Assembly (NCBI GenBank): GCA_003453735.1
Contig: DMNE01000321.1
Span: 16,446-22,698 of the forward strand
From: Nitrospiraceae bacterium
Lineage (GTDB): Bacteria; Nitrospirota; Thermodesulfovibrionia; Thermodesulfovibrionales; UBA9159
Direction of reading: 5' to 3'
DNA: 6,253 bases
Shown here: positions 1 to 5,431 of the stretch, piece by piece
Position numbering within the stretch: position 1 is the first letter of the stretch
Layout of the letters: each line of letters starts with the position of its first letter
The notes under the pieces: model-generated
Seen by the model: only the letters and a program-made list of their open reading frames with translations
Database searches by the model: none
Told to the model about the DNA's origin: nothing
Program-made: the position numbers and the translations under genes

Positions 1-229
1 AGCTATGCGTCGTTGTGACCGATGTGCTTCTGATAAACAACTCATCGGTGCCTTCAAAGACAATGCGATCAAAGTCCTCATGCCTGCTGAACCTTACCTC
101 CACCTCAGCAGCAGTGGTGCCGGAAACTCCTCCGCCTTTCGCTTTTACGACATCCGCCCCCATTACATCTCCCATACTGAAAAACAAAAAGAGGACGAAG
201 ACAATGAAAACTCTCATTCCTTTTACCAT
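1..229 (-). CDS. Partial secreted protein, N-terminal part (runs off the left edge)
   Basis: The minus-strand frame is open from the window edge to an ATG at 227-229, giving 76 codons of an N-terminus. It begins MVKGMR, followed by a hydrophobic stretch (about residues 7-18, FIVFVLFLFF). A small-residue cleavage region near residues 22-26 (VMGAD) makes a Sec signal peptide likely. A Gly/Thr/Ala-rich linker follows. The visible mature part then has the pattern RFSRHEDFDRIVFEG, which recalls the short beta-strand N-terminal domains (AMIN-like) found before TPR regions in some envelope proteins; that resemblance is inference only. The start is uncertain. The frame stays open upstream, with in-frame ATGs at 247 and 286 that would bury the hydrophobic segment, and another at 217. 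None has a strong Shine-Dalgarno site. A stem-loop at 388-431 separates it from the cytochrome gene upstream. I do not recognise the gene. Confidence 0.6.
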   Translation of the reverse strand, partial: MVKGMRVFIVFVLFLFFSMGDVMGADVVKAKGGGVSGTTAAEVEVRFSRHEDFDRIVFEGTDELFIRSTSVTTTHS

Positions 230-340
230 AGCAGTATAATTTCCCATATCTCGACGAAGTTTTGCAAGAGAGAGGTTGACGCTCATTGTGTTACAACTCG
301 GATGAAAAGTTTCTGCGGACAGACAGTTCGCGGATCAGGA

Positions 341-358
341 CGTATCTCACCAGATACG
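341..358. repeat. Small inverted repeat upstream of the partial secreted-protein gene
   Basis: CGTATCT (341-347) and AGATACG (352-358) form a perfect 7-bp stem with the 4-base loop CACC. No T-run follows on either strand, so it is not an obvious terminator. It lies about 110 bases upstream of the likely start of the secreted-protein gene, in the gap that should carry that gene's promoter. It could be an operator half-site pair or an accidental hairpin. I see no convincing -35/-10 pair in this gap. Confidence 0.3.
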
Positions 359-387
359 CTGTAACGGGGTGGTCAAGACGAACCGAG

Positions 388-431
388 GGGCAAAAGGGGC
401 CGGCATCATTATCTGCCGGCCCCTTTTGCCC
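388..431 (-). terminator. Rho-independent, probably bidirectional terminator of the cytochrome gene
   Basis: A perfect 18-bp inverted repeat (388-405 paired with 414-431) encloses an 8-base loop. The core is a GC-rich stem (GGGGCCGGCA/TGCCGGCCCC) flanked by AAAA on one side and TTTT on the other, so it reads as A-tract, stem, T-tract on both strands. It begins directly next to the stop codon of the cytochrome gene (432-434) on the minus strand. It would end that transcript and insulate the secreted-protein gene downstream. On the plus strand a longer T-run follows at about 436-443, inside the 3' end of the cytochrome gene. Confidence 0.85.
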
Positions 432-1304
432 TTACTTTTTTTTCCGTTCTTTTTTGGGGGTCTCGGTTTGCGGCGTCTCTTTCTGCATCACACTTGTCCA
501 GTTATTCAGATCATGGGCAGTATGGTGACAATCACCACACTTCGTGAATTTGGCCATGATCCCTGCCGGATGCGGGGTGCCGTGGCAACCCTCGCACTCC
601 GGAATCATCTTATGCTTTGCCTGATGACAGAAGCTGCAATTAAAAGTCCTATGCTTGGCTTTGCTTCCAGTGAGGAGTTCGAAGGCACGCTTGTGGCATG
701 CCCCACAGTCCTTTGACGGGACATCTCCATATGCCACGACTGTAGGCATATGGGCTTTATGACATTTGTTACAGTCCGCTTGTACCATCTCAGACGAGTG
801 GGGTTTGTGACATTGCAGACACTGTGGCACCTTGCCATGGACAGGATGACAGGTGGAACAATACAGGCTGGTATGTTTGCTCTTATGTTCGGTGAGCTGT
901 TTTATCTCCTGGGAATGGCAAGTCAAGCAGGGATCGGTAACGTTACTTCCCACCGTAATGACCAAAGGCGTATGGGGATTCCTATGGCAGGATAGGCACC
1001 CCTTCAATTCATAGTGAGGCTTGCCCCCATGGCATTCCGAGCAACTCGGGATGACCTTCTCTCTGGGAACAGCAGGGGGATGGCCGACATGGCAATCCTG
1101 ACAGGTAATTGTCGCGTGCTTACCACCATTAGCTGCTATATCCGCAGGAGGGCCCGCATGACACTTAACACAATCGGCGTTGGTGAGCTGCTGTTGTGCC
1201 GTTGGCTGCTGAGCAGCAGAAACCGCAGTGATACTGAAAAATACAGCGAAGAAACTGACCAAACTTATGAAGATCAACACCCTTACACATTGTTTACCTT
1301 CCAT
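432..1304 (-). CDS. Secreted dodecaheme c-type cytochrome (12 CXXCH motifs)
   Basis: The product has 290 residues. A Sec signal peptide (basic MEGK start, hydrophobic core about residues 9-25, cleavage after AVSA at residue 30) directs it to the periplasm, where heme c is attached. Twelve CXXCH motifs start at residues 45, 68, 88, 103, 126, 149, 162, 178, 200, 223, 237 and 256. Extra histidines between them (KHA, SKH, AKH, PH) can serve as distal ligands. The motifs fall into three similar tetraheme blocks (about 44-113, 124-187 and 198-265), suggesting internal triplication. The C-terminus is a Lys-rich tail. The role is inferred to be periplasmic or extracellular electron transfer; donor and acceptor cannot be told from the sequence, and no porin or partner gene is in the window. 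The ATG at 1304 was chosen because AGGAGG (1310-1315) lies 5 bases upstream and the signal peptide then starts correctly. An upstream in-frame TTG at 1352 falls inside a promoter element. Confidence 0.93.
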   Translation of the reverse strand: MEGKQCVRVLIFISLVSFFAVFFSITAVSAAQQPTAQQQLTNADCVKCHAGPPADIAANGGKHATITCQDCHVGHPPAVPREKVIPSCSECHGGKPHYELKGCLSCHRNPHTPLVITVGSNVTDPCLTCHSQEIKQLTEHKSKHTSLYCSTCHPVHGKVPQCLQCHKPHSSEMVQADCNKCHKAHMPTVVAYGDVPSKDCGACHKRAFELLTGSKAKHRTFNCSFCHQAKHKMIPECEGCHGTPHPAGIMAKFTKCGDCHHTAHDLNNWTSVMQKETPQTETPKKERKKK

Positions 1305-1323
1305 CTTTCCCTCCTCACTTTCC

Positions 1324-1352
1324 GGTATATTGTAATAAGGTGACAGTATCAA
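1324..1352 (-). promoter_or_regulatory. Proximal sigma70-like promoter of the cytochrome gene
   Basis: On the minus strand TTGATA (1347-1352) and TATACC (1324-1329) are separated by exactly 17 bases. Transcription would start near 1317, leaving a very short leader that still includes the AGGAGG site at 1310-1315. The fit to consensus is moderate (4 of 6 and 4 of 6, approximately), so this may be a secondary start next to the stronger distal promoter at 1469-1498. Confidence 0.5.
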
Positions 1353-1468
1353 CTGAATCTTGCTTTACTTTCCCTGCATCCTCTTAAGACAACGACTACC
1401 TCTCACGAAGAACAAGAAAAACATGTGAAGGTTTGACTCCAATCCCTCTGTAAGGATGGATGAAACAC

Positions 1469-1498
1469 TTTATAGCATAGAGACCGTCTCTCTGTCAA
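1469..1498 (-). promoter_or_regulatory. Strong distal promoter with a dyad operator in the spacer, reading toward the cytochrome gene
   Basis: On the minus strand a perfect TTGACA (1493-1498) is followed after 18 bases by TATAAA (1469-1474). The -10 box is preceded by TGC, an extended -10 motif. The spacer holds an odd palindrome, AGAGAC-C-GTCTCT (1479-1491), lying between the two boxes as in operators of spacer-binding regulators. The next gene in this direction is the cytochrome. The promoter would give it a leader of about 155 bases, in which I recognise no known riboswitch; the typical GEMM (cyclic-di-GMP) pattern is not visible. Which protein binds is unknown. Confidence 0.6.
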
Positions 1499-1529
1499 GG
1501 CAACAGGGGGCAACGGGGGCAACGGCAAA
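1499..1529 (-). repeat. GTTGCC direct repeats abutting the distal -35 box
   Basis: On the minus strand GTTGCC occurs at 1518-1523, 1509-1514 and 1499-1504, with periods of 9 and 10 bases. A degenerate fourth copy (TTTGCC) sits at 1524-1529. The last perfect copy touches the TTGACA box at 1493-1498. Repeats spaced one helical turn apart and ending at a -35 box look like binding sites for a class II activator or an OmpR-type response regulator. The plus strand has two GGGGG tracts flanked by GG pairs, so a weak two-tier G-quadruplex is an alternative. Confidence 0.5.
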
Positions 1530-1681
1530 ATACGTCCTCCCGTCAAAGGCCTCGTCAAGGGAAGTTGATAAAAGTGTGACAAAAAAGAGGAAAAATGTTC
1601 ACTGGCTTGCTATTCGAATGTGGTCCGTAGAGACTATGGAACGTAGTGCCAAACTTTTAAACCAATGCAAGGCCCGAGTTC

Positions 1682-1750
1682 TTATGCCTTATATGGTAAG
1701 CACCACATGCAGGACATGTTCACTCGCAGTCCCGCCACCTTTGTCATCAT
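1682..1750 (-). CDS. Possible 22-residue small ORF directly after speB
   Basis: An ATG at 1748-1750 begins two bases after the agmatinase stop codon and runs to TAA at 1682-1684. The peptide is MMTKVAGLRVNMSCMWCLPY followed by KA and contains one CXXC pair. A neighbouring frame of the same DNA reads TCPACGAYHIRHKNSGLALV, which looks more like a fragment of a zinc-ribbon protein. The original may therefore have been a small zinc-ribbon gene with a one-base frameshift near 1718-1724. There is no clear ribosome binding site, so translation would depend on coupling to speB. It may also be chance. Confidence 0.2.
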   Translation of the reverse strand: MMTKVAGLRVNMSCMWCLPYKA

Positions 1751-1752
1751 CT

Positions 1753-2640
1753 TCAGCGAGACGGTGCGATTCCATCTGCGACAAACTTATAACTCAACAG
1801 CTTATAAATAAGTTTGGCGGCAAGAAAATCCGGGGCCTTGTTATCTGTTGGACAAAGCTCGACGACATCAAATCCTACGACAACCCTTTGCTTAGAGACG
1901 GCTTTTAATAGTCCTATAATTTGGTACCAATCCAAGCCACCTGGCTCAGGGGTGCCCGTGGATGGCATGATTCCAGGGTCGAATACGTCAAGGTCAATTG
2001 TCACATAGACTTGCTCGGGAAGCACTGTCAGTGCCTCTCTTATCCAGTCTTTCGATTCGTGAACATAGTCGGCATAGAAGACAAGCTTTTCGTCGAGTTT
2101 TTCATGCTCCGAAGAGTCCATACTCCGTATCCCTACAGACACAACCGTATCTACAGTCTCTTTTACACGTGCAATCGTGCAGGCATGGTTGTACTTACTC
2201 CCTTCATACTCATCCCGTAAATCAGCGTGTGCATCAAGATGCAGGACCGCCAAATTCGGATAAGAGGCAGAATGAGCCCTGATCGCACCGAGGGAAACTG
2301 AATGTTCGCCTCCCACTGTAACAACGAATCTCTCCTGGTGAATCAATGCGGCTGTCCTCGCGTAAACCTCTGATAGCATGGATTCGGAACCTGTACCACG
2401 AATCGCCTGCTCGGTACAGATCCCTTTCCTGTATACCTCGCTATTGGTTTCTCTGTCATACAATTCGAGGTGACGCGATGCGTCAATGATTGCGTCAGGG
2501 CCTCTGTCTGATCCCTTCAGCCACGTGCTCGTTTCATCGAAAGGGACGGGTAACACCACGATTGCTGAATTCTTCAGTGTTGAGAATTTTTCAGGCAGTC
2601 CACAGAAATTGAAGGGTTCCTGTTCAGACAAGTTAGTCAA
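1753..2640 (-). CDS. speB: Agmatinase (ureohydrolase family)
   Basis: The enzyme hydrolyses agmatine to putrescine and urea in the cytoplasm with a binuclear Mn centre. Counted from the TTG at 2640, the product has 295 residues, normal for SpeB. All six metal ligands of the arginase/agmatinase fold are visible: His113 in GGEHS, Asp136/His138/Asp140 in DAHAD, and Asp216/Asp218 in TIDLDVFDP. The N-terminal [10 protein letters not shown] and GPDAIIDAS patterns are typical of agmatinases. No ATG lies near the expected N-terminus. The gene overlaps the end of the arginine decarboxylase gene (stop 2633-2635), and the best starts are TTG at 2640 or TTG at 2631, probably by translational coupling. 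The frame stays open upstream to 2901, but that stretch encodes the decarboxylase in another frame. It is the last gene of the operon and consumes the agmatine made by the gene before it. Confidence 0.93.
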   Translation of the reverse strand: MTNLSEQEPFNFCGLPEKFSTLKNSAIVVLPVPFDETSTWLKGSDRGPDAIIDASRHLELYDRETNSEVYRKGICTEQAIRGTGSESMLSEVYARTAALIHQERFVVTVGGEHSVSLGAIRAHSASYPNLAVLHLDAHADLRDEYEGSKYNHACTIARVKETVDTVVSVGIRSMDSSEHEKLDEKLVFYADYVHESKDWIREALTVLPEQVYVTIDLDVFDPGIMPSTGTPEPGGLDWYQIIGLLKAVSKQRVVVGFDVVELCPTDNKAPDFLAAKLIYKLLSYKFVADGIAPSR

Positions 2641-3187
2641 TGATGAAAACAGCTGCTGCAACAACTGTAGTCCAGAGTCCGTTCTTGTCTCCCTCTGCCG
2701 ACTGACAGATATTAGTTGTTTTGAAAATATGGCCGCTTGCTCTATAATCTTTTTTTCGGGCATTCCAGGCCTGGTTCGGATCAAAGGGGAGGCCCAGAGT
2801 CGTCGCCAGCATTGTAGCCGCCAAATCTTCAGCATAATCACCAGAAATTTTTGATGTTTCCCCGAATGCATGGTGTTCTGACAGGTATCCATAGTTAACA
2901 CGATCTTTGGGCATGGCCACTCCTATCGCAGCAGAAATCAACCTGTTTGGTTCGTTGGTTTCATTCTTGGCCATGACGCAGAATGTTACCTGCCCCGGTG
3001 AAAGGAGCTTGAGGCCTTCATTCTTTGCTATTATTCGACATTGTGGAGGGAGGATACTGGAGACATATACAAGATTGCATTTTTCAATTCCAGCATTTCT
3101 CAACGCAACTTCAAAAGAAGACAGTTTATCTTTGTGGACACCGGCTCCTTTTGTCAAAAAAACTTTCTTCGGCGTCATATATATCAA
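2633..3187 (-). CDS. pdaD: Pyruvoyl-dependent arginine decarboxylase
   Basis: The enzyme decarboxylates arginine to agmatine and CO2 with a covalently bound pyruvoyl group, not PLP. The product has 184 residues, near the usual 160-190. The proenzyme self-cleaves at a Ser-Ser pair, here Ser43-Ser44 in YVSSILPP, giving a beta chain and an alpha chain that starts with pyruvoyl. The [12 protein letters not shown] segment supplies the conserved active-site Glu (Glu104 by alignment from memory with the Methanocaldococcus enzyme, where it is Glu109). Two starts are possible: TTG at 3187, sharing TTGA with the stop of the upstream gene and 6 bases from GGAGGA, or ATG at 3178, three codons later and further from the same site. 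The neighbours feed the same pathway: agmatinase downstream and a deoxyhypusine-synthase homologue upstream. Archaea and some anaerobic bacteria use this enzyme in place of the PLP-dependent SpeA. Confidence 0.93.
   Translation of the reverse strand: MIYMTPKKVFLTKGAGVHKDKLSSFEVALRNAGIEKCNLVYVSSILPPQCRIIAKNEGLKLLSPGQVTFCVMAKNETNEPNRLISAAIGVAMPKDRVNYGYLSEHHAFGETSKISGDYAEDLAATMLATTLGLPFDPNQAWNARKKDYRASGHIFKTTNICQSAEGDKNGLWTTVVAAAVFIID
3184..3187 (-). promoter_or_regulatory. TTGA stop/start overlap coupling two operon genes
   Basis: On the minus strand the four bases TTGA contain a TTG start codon (3185-3187) for the arginine decarboxylase and the TGA stop (3184-3186) of the deoxyhypusine-synthase-like gene. 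GGAGGAGGG lies just upstream (about 3191-3199), inside the last codons of the upstream gene. This favours re-initiation by terminating ribosomes and points to coordinated stoichiometry. The competing ATG at 3178 would lie 12 or more bases from that site. Confidence 0.55.
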
Positions 3188-4224
3188 GGTCCCTCCTCCA
3201 ACAAATGGTTTAGTCGTCGCTCAGTACGTCTTTTCCAGCTACCCTTATGATACGCGTAACTTGCCAGGAGCGGGAATGCGAGTGTCGCTTCTGAGTACAC
3301 CATCTGTTCAAATCCCTCATCAACCTTTCCCCATGAATGTGCTTCTTTCAGGGTTGAGCCTGAAAGACCCCCATCCCTTTCATCAGCAACAGTAATTTGA
3401 ACTGCGTATTTATGCATAGAGGCATTCCCCATGATGATATCTGCAGAGACGGTGGCATCCTGGGCAAAGTTCTTCGGAACGCCGCCTCCAATGATTAACA
3501 AGCCTGTATTTTTCGAAGCGATCTTGATTTTAGTGAGCTCAAGGAAGTCTTTCACGGAATCGATTGTTACTTTAGGCGCATTTTTCCTTTCCCACTGGTG
3601 ACTCACCAATCCGAAGCCTGCACTGGAGTCAGAAAATGCAGGCACAAATATCGGCACCTGCTTTTTGAACGATGCCCAGACGACAGAACCTTCCCCTCTT
3701 GCTCGGGTATCGAGAAATTCTCCCATGAACATTATGAACTCTCGTGATGAATATGCCTTCGGTGAAAGTCCATTTGCTATCTCCCCGACGATTAAATCGC
3801 ATTCTCTCAAATCGTCCTCATCGATAAATGTATCGTAAATCCTGTCAACAGCCATTTTGAATAATTCGCTGTCGTTACTGCGAGGAGATCCTTGGTAGTG
3901 CTTAAATCCCAAAGCTTCAAAAAAATCCTGATCAACAATAATGGCGCCTGTCGATATGATGATATCGACCATGTTGTTTTCTACCATATCGTAGACAATC
4001 TTTTTCAATCCCGCACTGAATAATGAACCAGCCAAACACAATATCACGGTACAGCTTCTGTCTTTCAGCATCTTCTCATAGATTTCACAGGCCCGTGATA
4101 GATTTTTTGCTTGAAAGGCTGTCTTGCCAAATTGCGTGATAATAGGTATTGCGTTGAATTCCTTTATGTCTATATGCTTTATTGTTTTTTTTAGGAATTT
4201 CTTTTTACTTATTTCTTTACTCAT
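3184..4224 (-). CDS. Deoxyhypusine-synthase-like enzyme (possible homospermidine synthase)
   Basis: The 346-residue product belongs to the deoxyhypusine synthase family. NAD-binding and core patterns are visible: [13 protein letters not shown] (about 63-75), IISTGA (89-94), [10 protein letters not shown] (about 244-253), [14 protein letters not shown] (265-278) and DGGLSG (284-289). The catalytic-lysine motif SWGK has Lys300 where human DHS has Lys329. In eukaryotes and archaea the family moves an aminobutyl group from spermidine to a lysine of eIF5A. Bacteria lack that substrate, and bacterial homologues characterised in cyanobacteria make homospermidine. Here it leads an operon with arginine decarboxylase and agmatinase, so use of putrescine is the natural inference, though the product cannot be fixed from sequence. 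The ATG at 4224 is the only start, as in-frame stops lie just upstream. Its Shine-Dalgarno site is weak (AGAGGA is 15 bases away). A 12-codon ORF overlaps the start. Confidence 0.9.
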   Translation of the reverse strand: MSKEISKKKFLKKTIKHIDIKEFNAIPIITQFGKTAFQAKNLSRACEIYEKMLKDRSCTVILCLAGSLFSAGLKKIVYDMVENNMVDIIISTGAIIVDQDFFEALGFKHYQGSPRSNDSELFKMAVDRIYDTFIDEDDLRECDLIVGEIANGLSPKAYSSREFIMFMGEFLDTRARGEGSVVWASFKKQVPIFVPAFSDSSAGFGLVSHQWERKNAPKVTIDSVKDFLELTKIKIASKNTGLLIIGGGVPKNFAQDATVSADIIMGNASMHKYAVQITVADERDGGLSGSTLKEAHSWGKVDEGFEQMVYSEATLAFPLLASYAYHKGSWKRRTERRLNHLLEEGP

Positions 4225-4255
4225 CTCTGCTAATAATATTCCTCTGCATTTTCAT
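4217..4255 (-). CDS. Possible 12-residue leader peptide overlapping the first gene of the polyamine operon
   Basis: An ATG at 4253-4255 opens a minus-strand frame encoding [12 protein letters not shown], which ends in TAA at 4217-4219. It overlaps the first 8 bases of the deoxyhypusine-synthase-like gene. That gene has a poorly placed Shine-Dalgarno site, so ribosomes leaving this short frame could feed it by coupling. No good ribosome binding site is visible for the short frame either, and an ORF of this size arises easily by chance. Confidence 0.2.
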   Translation of the reverse strand: MKMQRNIISRDE

Positions 4256-4288
4256 TAATTGTATAGATAACACTACCTATATATGTTA

Positions 4289-4321
4289 GGAGAATAAGAG
4301 AGAACGAAGGGTTTATTCTCC
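4289..4321. repeat. Inverted repeat upstream of the polyamine operon
   Basis: GGAGAATAA (4289-4297) and TTATTCTCC (4313-4321) are perfect 9-base inverted copies separated by 15 bases, about 65 bases upstream of the first gene of the polyamine operon. The spacing of half-site centres is 24 bases, roughly two helical turns, which would suit a dimeric regulator or a leader hairpin. No strong -35/-10 pair is visible nearby; TATATA (about 4279-4284) and TATACA (about 4261-4266) are possible -10 boxes without good -35 partners. Confidence 0.35.
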
Positions 4322-4394
4322 TTTGAAAGTTCCAGGAATCTACTGTATCACGAAAGCTCGCTTTAAGGAAATACTCCATATTATTACCGTACCG

Positions 4395-4415
4395 CAGGTC
4401 AAAAGTCGACCTGCT
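4395..4415. repeat. Hairpin just beyond the 3' end of the TnpB relic
   Basis: GCAGGTC (4395-4401) and GACCTGC (4409-4415) form a perfect 7-bp stem with a 7-base loop. It lies about 25 bases past the last recognisable TnpB-like codons in the direction of that relic. IS200/IS605 elements carry subterminal hairpins at their ends, so it may be what remains of the right end. A simple terminator is less likely because the flanks have only a mixed TTCTTGTT tract on the plus strand and none on the minus strand. Confidence 0.35.
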
Positions 4416-4439
4416 TCTTGTTATCCGGTGCTATTATAT

Positions 4440-4959
4440 CAGATCGTCAATTTGTGAGCTGCTCTATAATAACGCAAAGCAGCGGCGACACGCCCTGAGG
4501 ATCCCCTTAAACGGTGTCGCAAAGCGGCCTGAGTGCAAATCGCCCGGCACGACCAGAGAGAGAGCACATTGCCCTGCACCGGATAGGCCAGCTTGGATTT
4601 GATGGGGATGTGGTTCCCGGAACGGGTAGCCTTCTTCCTGTCCTTGCGGCACTGTAGCATGCCGGGCTTGTGCTTGGGTCACCGGCGGCATGCTGCCGCA
4701 GCAGCCGGAAGAAAGACACCCATGCCTTGCCGAGTTTCTTGATGGCCTCCTGGCCTATGTGAGTGGGCATGGTCTTATGCTTAGTGCCGACCTTCAGGAG
4801 ATTACAAAGGGTGTAGTAGGTCGGAACATGCTCTCCCTCGACGACTGCCTGCCTGCAGATGTGGTTTGCTGCATTCCGCAAAGCAGAGACCCTATCACCC
4901 ATCATCGAGACAACGGCGATGATCGCCTTATCGGGAAGAAGCTTTACGACCTTACACAT
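4440..4959 (-). pseudogene. Decayed IS200/IS605-family TnpB (OrfB) gene, frameshifted and truncated
   Basis: The protein-like signal moves through all three minus-strand frames. Frame one starts at the ATG at 4959 (KLLPD, then RNAANHICRQ and EAIKKLGKAWVSFFRLLRQ) and matches the helical N-terminal domain of TnpB. Near 4675 it shifts to a frame reading KPGMLQCRKDRKKAT and NHIPIKSKLAYPVQG, the usual next segment. Near a (CT)5 run on the minus strand (4555-4564) it shifts again to LSLVVPGDLHSGRFATPFKG. All frames stop by about 4440. Intact TnpB proteins have roughly 370-430 residues; only about the first 170 positions remain, with no RuvC-like catalytic acids and no zinc ribbon. It cannot encode a nuclease. 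It sits between the SWIB gene and the polyamine operon. The family call rests on remembered patterns. Confidence 0.7.
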
Positions 4960-4983
4960 CCGTGTATCTTCTGAATTATCACT

Positions 4984-5012
4984 TTGATCTTAGATACCAA
5001 GACGAAGATCAA
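4984..5012 (-). repeat. Inverted repeat just downstream of the SWIB gene
   Basis: TTGATCTT (4984-4991) and AAGATCAA (5005-5012) are perfect 8-base inverted copies around a 13-base loop, beginning 8 bases beyond the SWIB stop codon on the minus strand. The position suits a transcript 3' end, but the stem is AT-rich and no T-run follows it, so intrinsic termination would be weak. It also lies just upstream of the TnpB relic and could belong to that element's boundary. Confidence 0.3.
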
Positions 5013-5019
5013 GGTATGC

Positions 5020-5349
5020 CTACTGGCTGAGATGTTTACTGACCAATTTTGTCATGTCGAACATCGACACTTGTTTTTTCCCGCCGAAGACCGCTAAAAG
5101 ATTTGCATCGGCATTGATATTCCTCTTATCTTTGGCGTCCTGGAGTTTGTTTTTCTTAATATATTCCCATAACTTTTTGGTTATCTCTGTCCTTGGAATC
5201 GGTTTATTGCCCACTATCTTAGCCAGTGCGTCGCTTGGTTTCAGAGCCTTCATGAATGCTGGATTGGGAACTCTCTTCTTTGTAGTTTTCTTCGCCGTTG
5301 CAGAATCCTTGACCTGTTTCTTCGACACCATTTTTTTCTTCGCCGCCAT
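5020..5349 (-). CDS. SWIB/MDM2-domain protein
   Basis: The product has 109 residues. Residues 1-26 are a Lys-rich basic tail (MAAKKKMVSKKQ), and residues about 29-107 form one SWIB domain. The visible family patterns are LKPSDALAKIVG, PIPRTEITKKLWEYIKKNKL, QDAKDKRNINADANL and MFDMTKLVSKHL. In eukaryotes SWIB domains occur in chromatin-remodelling complexes. Short standalone copies occur in many bacteria, including chlamydiae, sometimes fused to topoisomerase. The bacterial role is unsettled; a basic tail plus SWIB fold suggests a nucleoid or DNA-associated function (inference). The start is firm: AGGAGG (5356-5361) lies 6 bases before the ATG. It appears to be a single-gene unit, with possible -10 boxes near 5415-5431 and decayed mobile DNA downstream. 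Confidence 0.92.
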   Translation of the reverse strand: MAAKKKMVSKKQVKDSATAKKTTKKRVPNPAFMKALKPSDALAKIVGNKPIPRTEITKKLWEYIKKNKLQDAKDKRNINADANLLAVFGGKKQVSMFDMTKLVSKHLSQ

Positions 5350-5390
5350 CTTTCTCCTCCTTATATTATCGGATTTTGAGTTGCACCCTT

Positions 5391-5431
5391 TTGCTCAGGA
5401 TGCACCGCTGAGCAATTATACAATAATTATA
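5391..5431 (-). promoter_or_regulatory. Probable SWIB promoter region with a hairpin/operator
   Basis: On the minus strand two TATAAT hexamers occur at 5426-5431 and 5415-5420, either of which could be a -10 box. No good -35 box is present at the right distance; the best is GATTAA at 5437-5442. Directly beyond the second TATAAT, TTGCTCAG and CTGAGCAA (5408-5415 and 5391-5398) form a perfect 8-bp inverted repeat with a 9-base loop. It lies at the expected transcription start, so it could be an operator or a 5' leader hairpin. Confidence 0.45.

Larger units (their letters stand above)
1353..1752. other. Intergenic region between the polyamine operon and the cytochrome gene
   Basis: About 400 bases without a convincing gene. 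The left part is the presumed 5' leader of the cytochrome transcript, and 1469-1529 is the distal promoter with its repeats. From 1530 to 1680 there is AT-rich sequence including A-rich runs (1576-1594). A small inverted repeat, ACATG/CATGT with a 5-base loop, lies at 1705-1719. I see no GC-rich stem followed by a T-run that would end the polyamine operon. A plus-strand open frame crossing 1456-1908 overlaps the agmatinase gene antisense and shows no protein-like features. Confidence 0.6.

Noticed and set aside
5..364. Plus-strand open frames at the left edge
   Set aside because: The minus strand here encodes a signal peptide and a sensible mature sequence; the plus-strand frames are antisense to it and look random.
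1305..1352. A longer cytochrome starting at the TTG at 1352 with 16 extra residues
   Set aside because: The TTG is part of the proximal -35 box, the extra residues would sit before the signal peptide, and the ATG at 1304 has an ideal AGGAGG 5 bases upstream.
1305..1468. A GEMM (cyclic-di-GMP) riboswitch in the cytochrome leader
   Set aside because: Such riboswitches often precede multiheme cytochromes, but the conserved core and tetraloop-receptor pattern is not visible in the leader.
1499..1529. CRISPR-like or longer tandem repeat array
   Set aside because: There are only three short GTTGCC copies plus one degenerate copy at 6-10 base spacing, with no spacers of CRISPR length; it reads better as a regulator binding site.
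1456..1908. Plus-strand open frame of 150 codons
   Set aside because: It overlaps the 3' end of speB antisense, runs through promoter repeats, has no ribosome binding site and shows no domain pattern.
2641..2901. An N-terminal extension of SpeB by up to 87 residues
   Set aside because: This stretch encodes the C-terminus of the arginine decarboxylase in another frame, and the extra residues do not resemble agmatinase. SpeB similarity begins close to 2631-2640.
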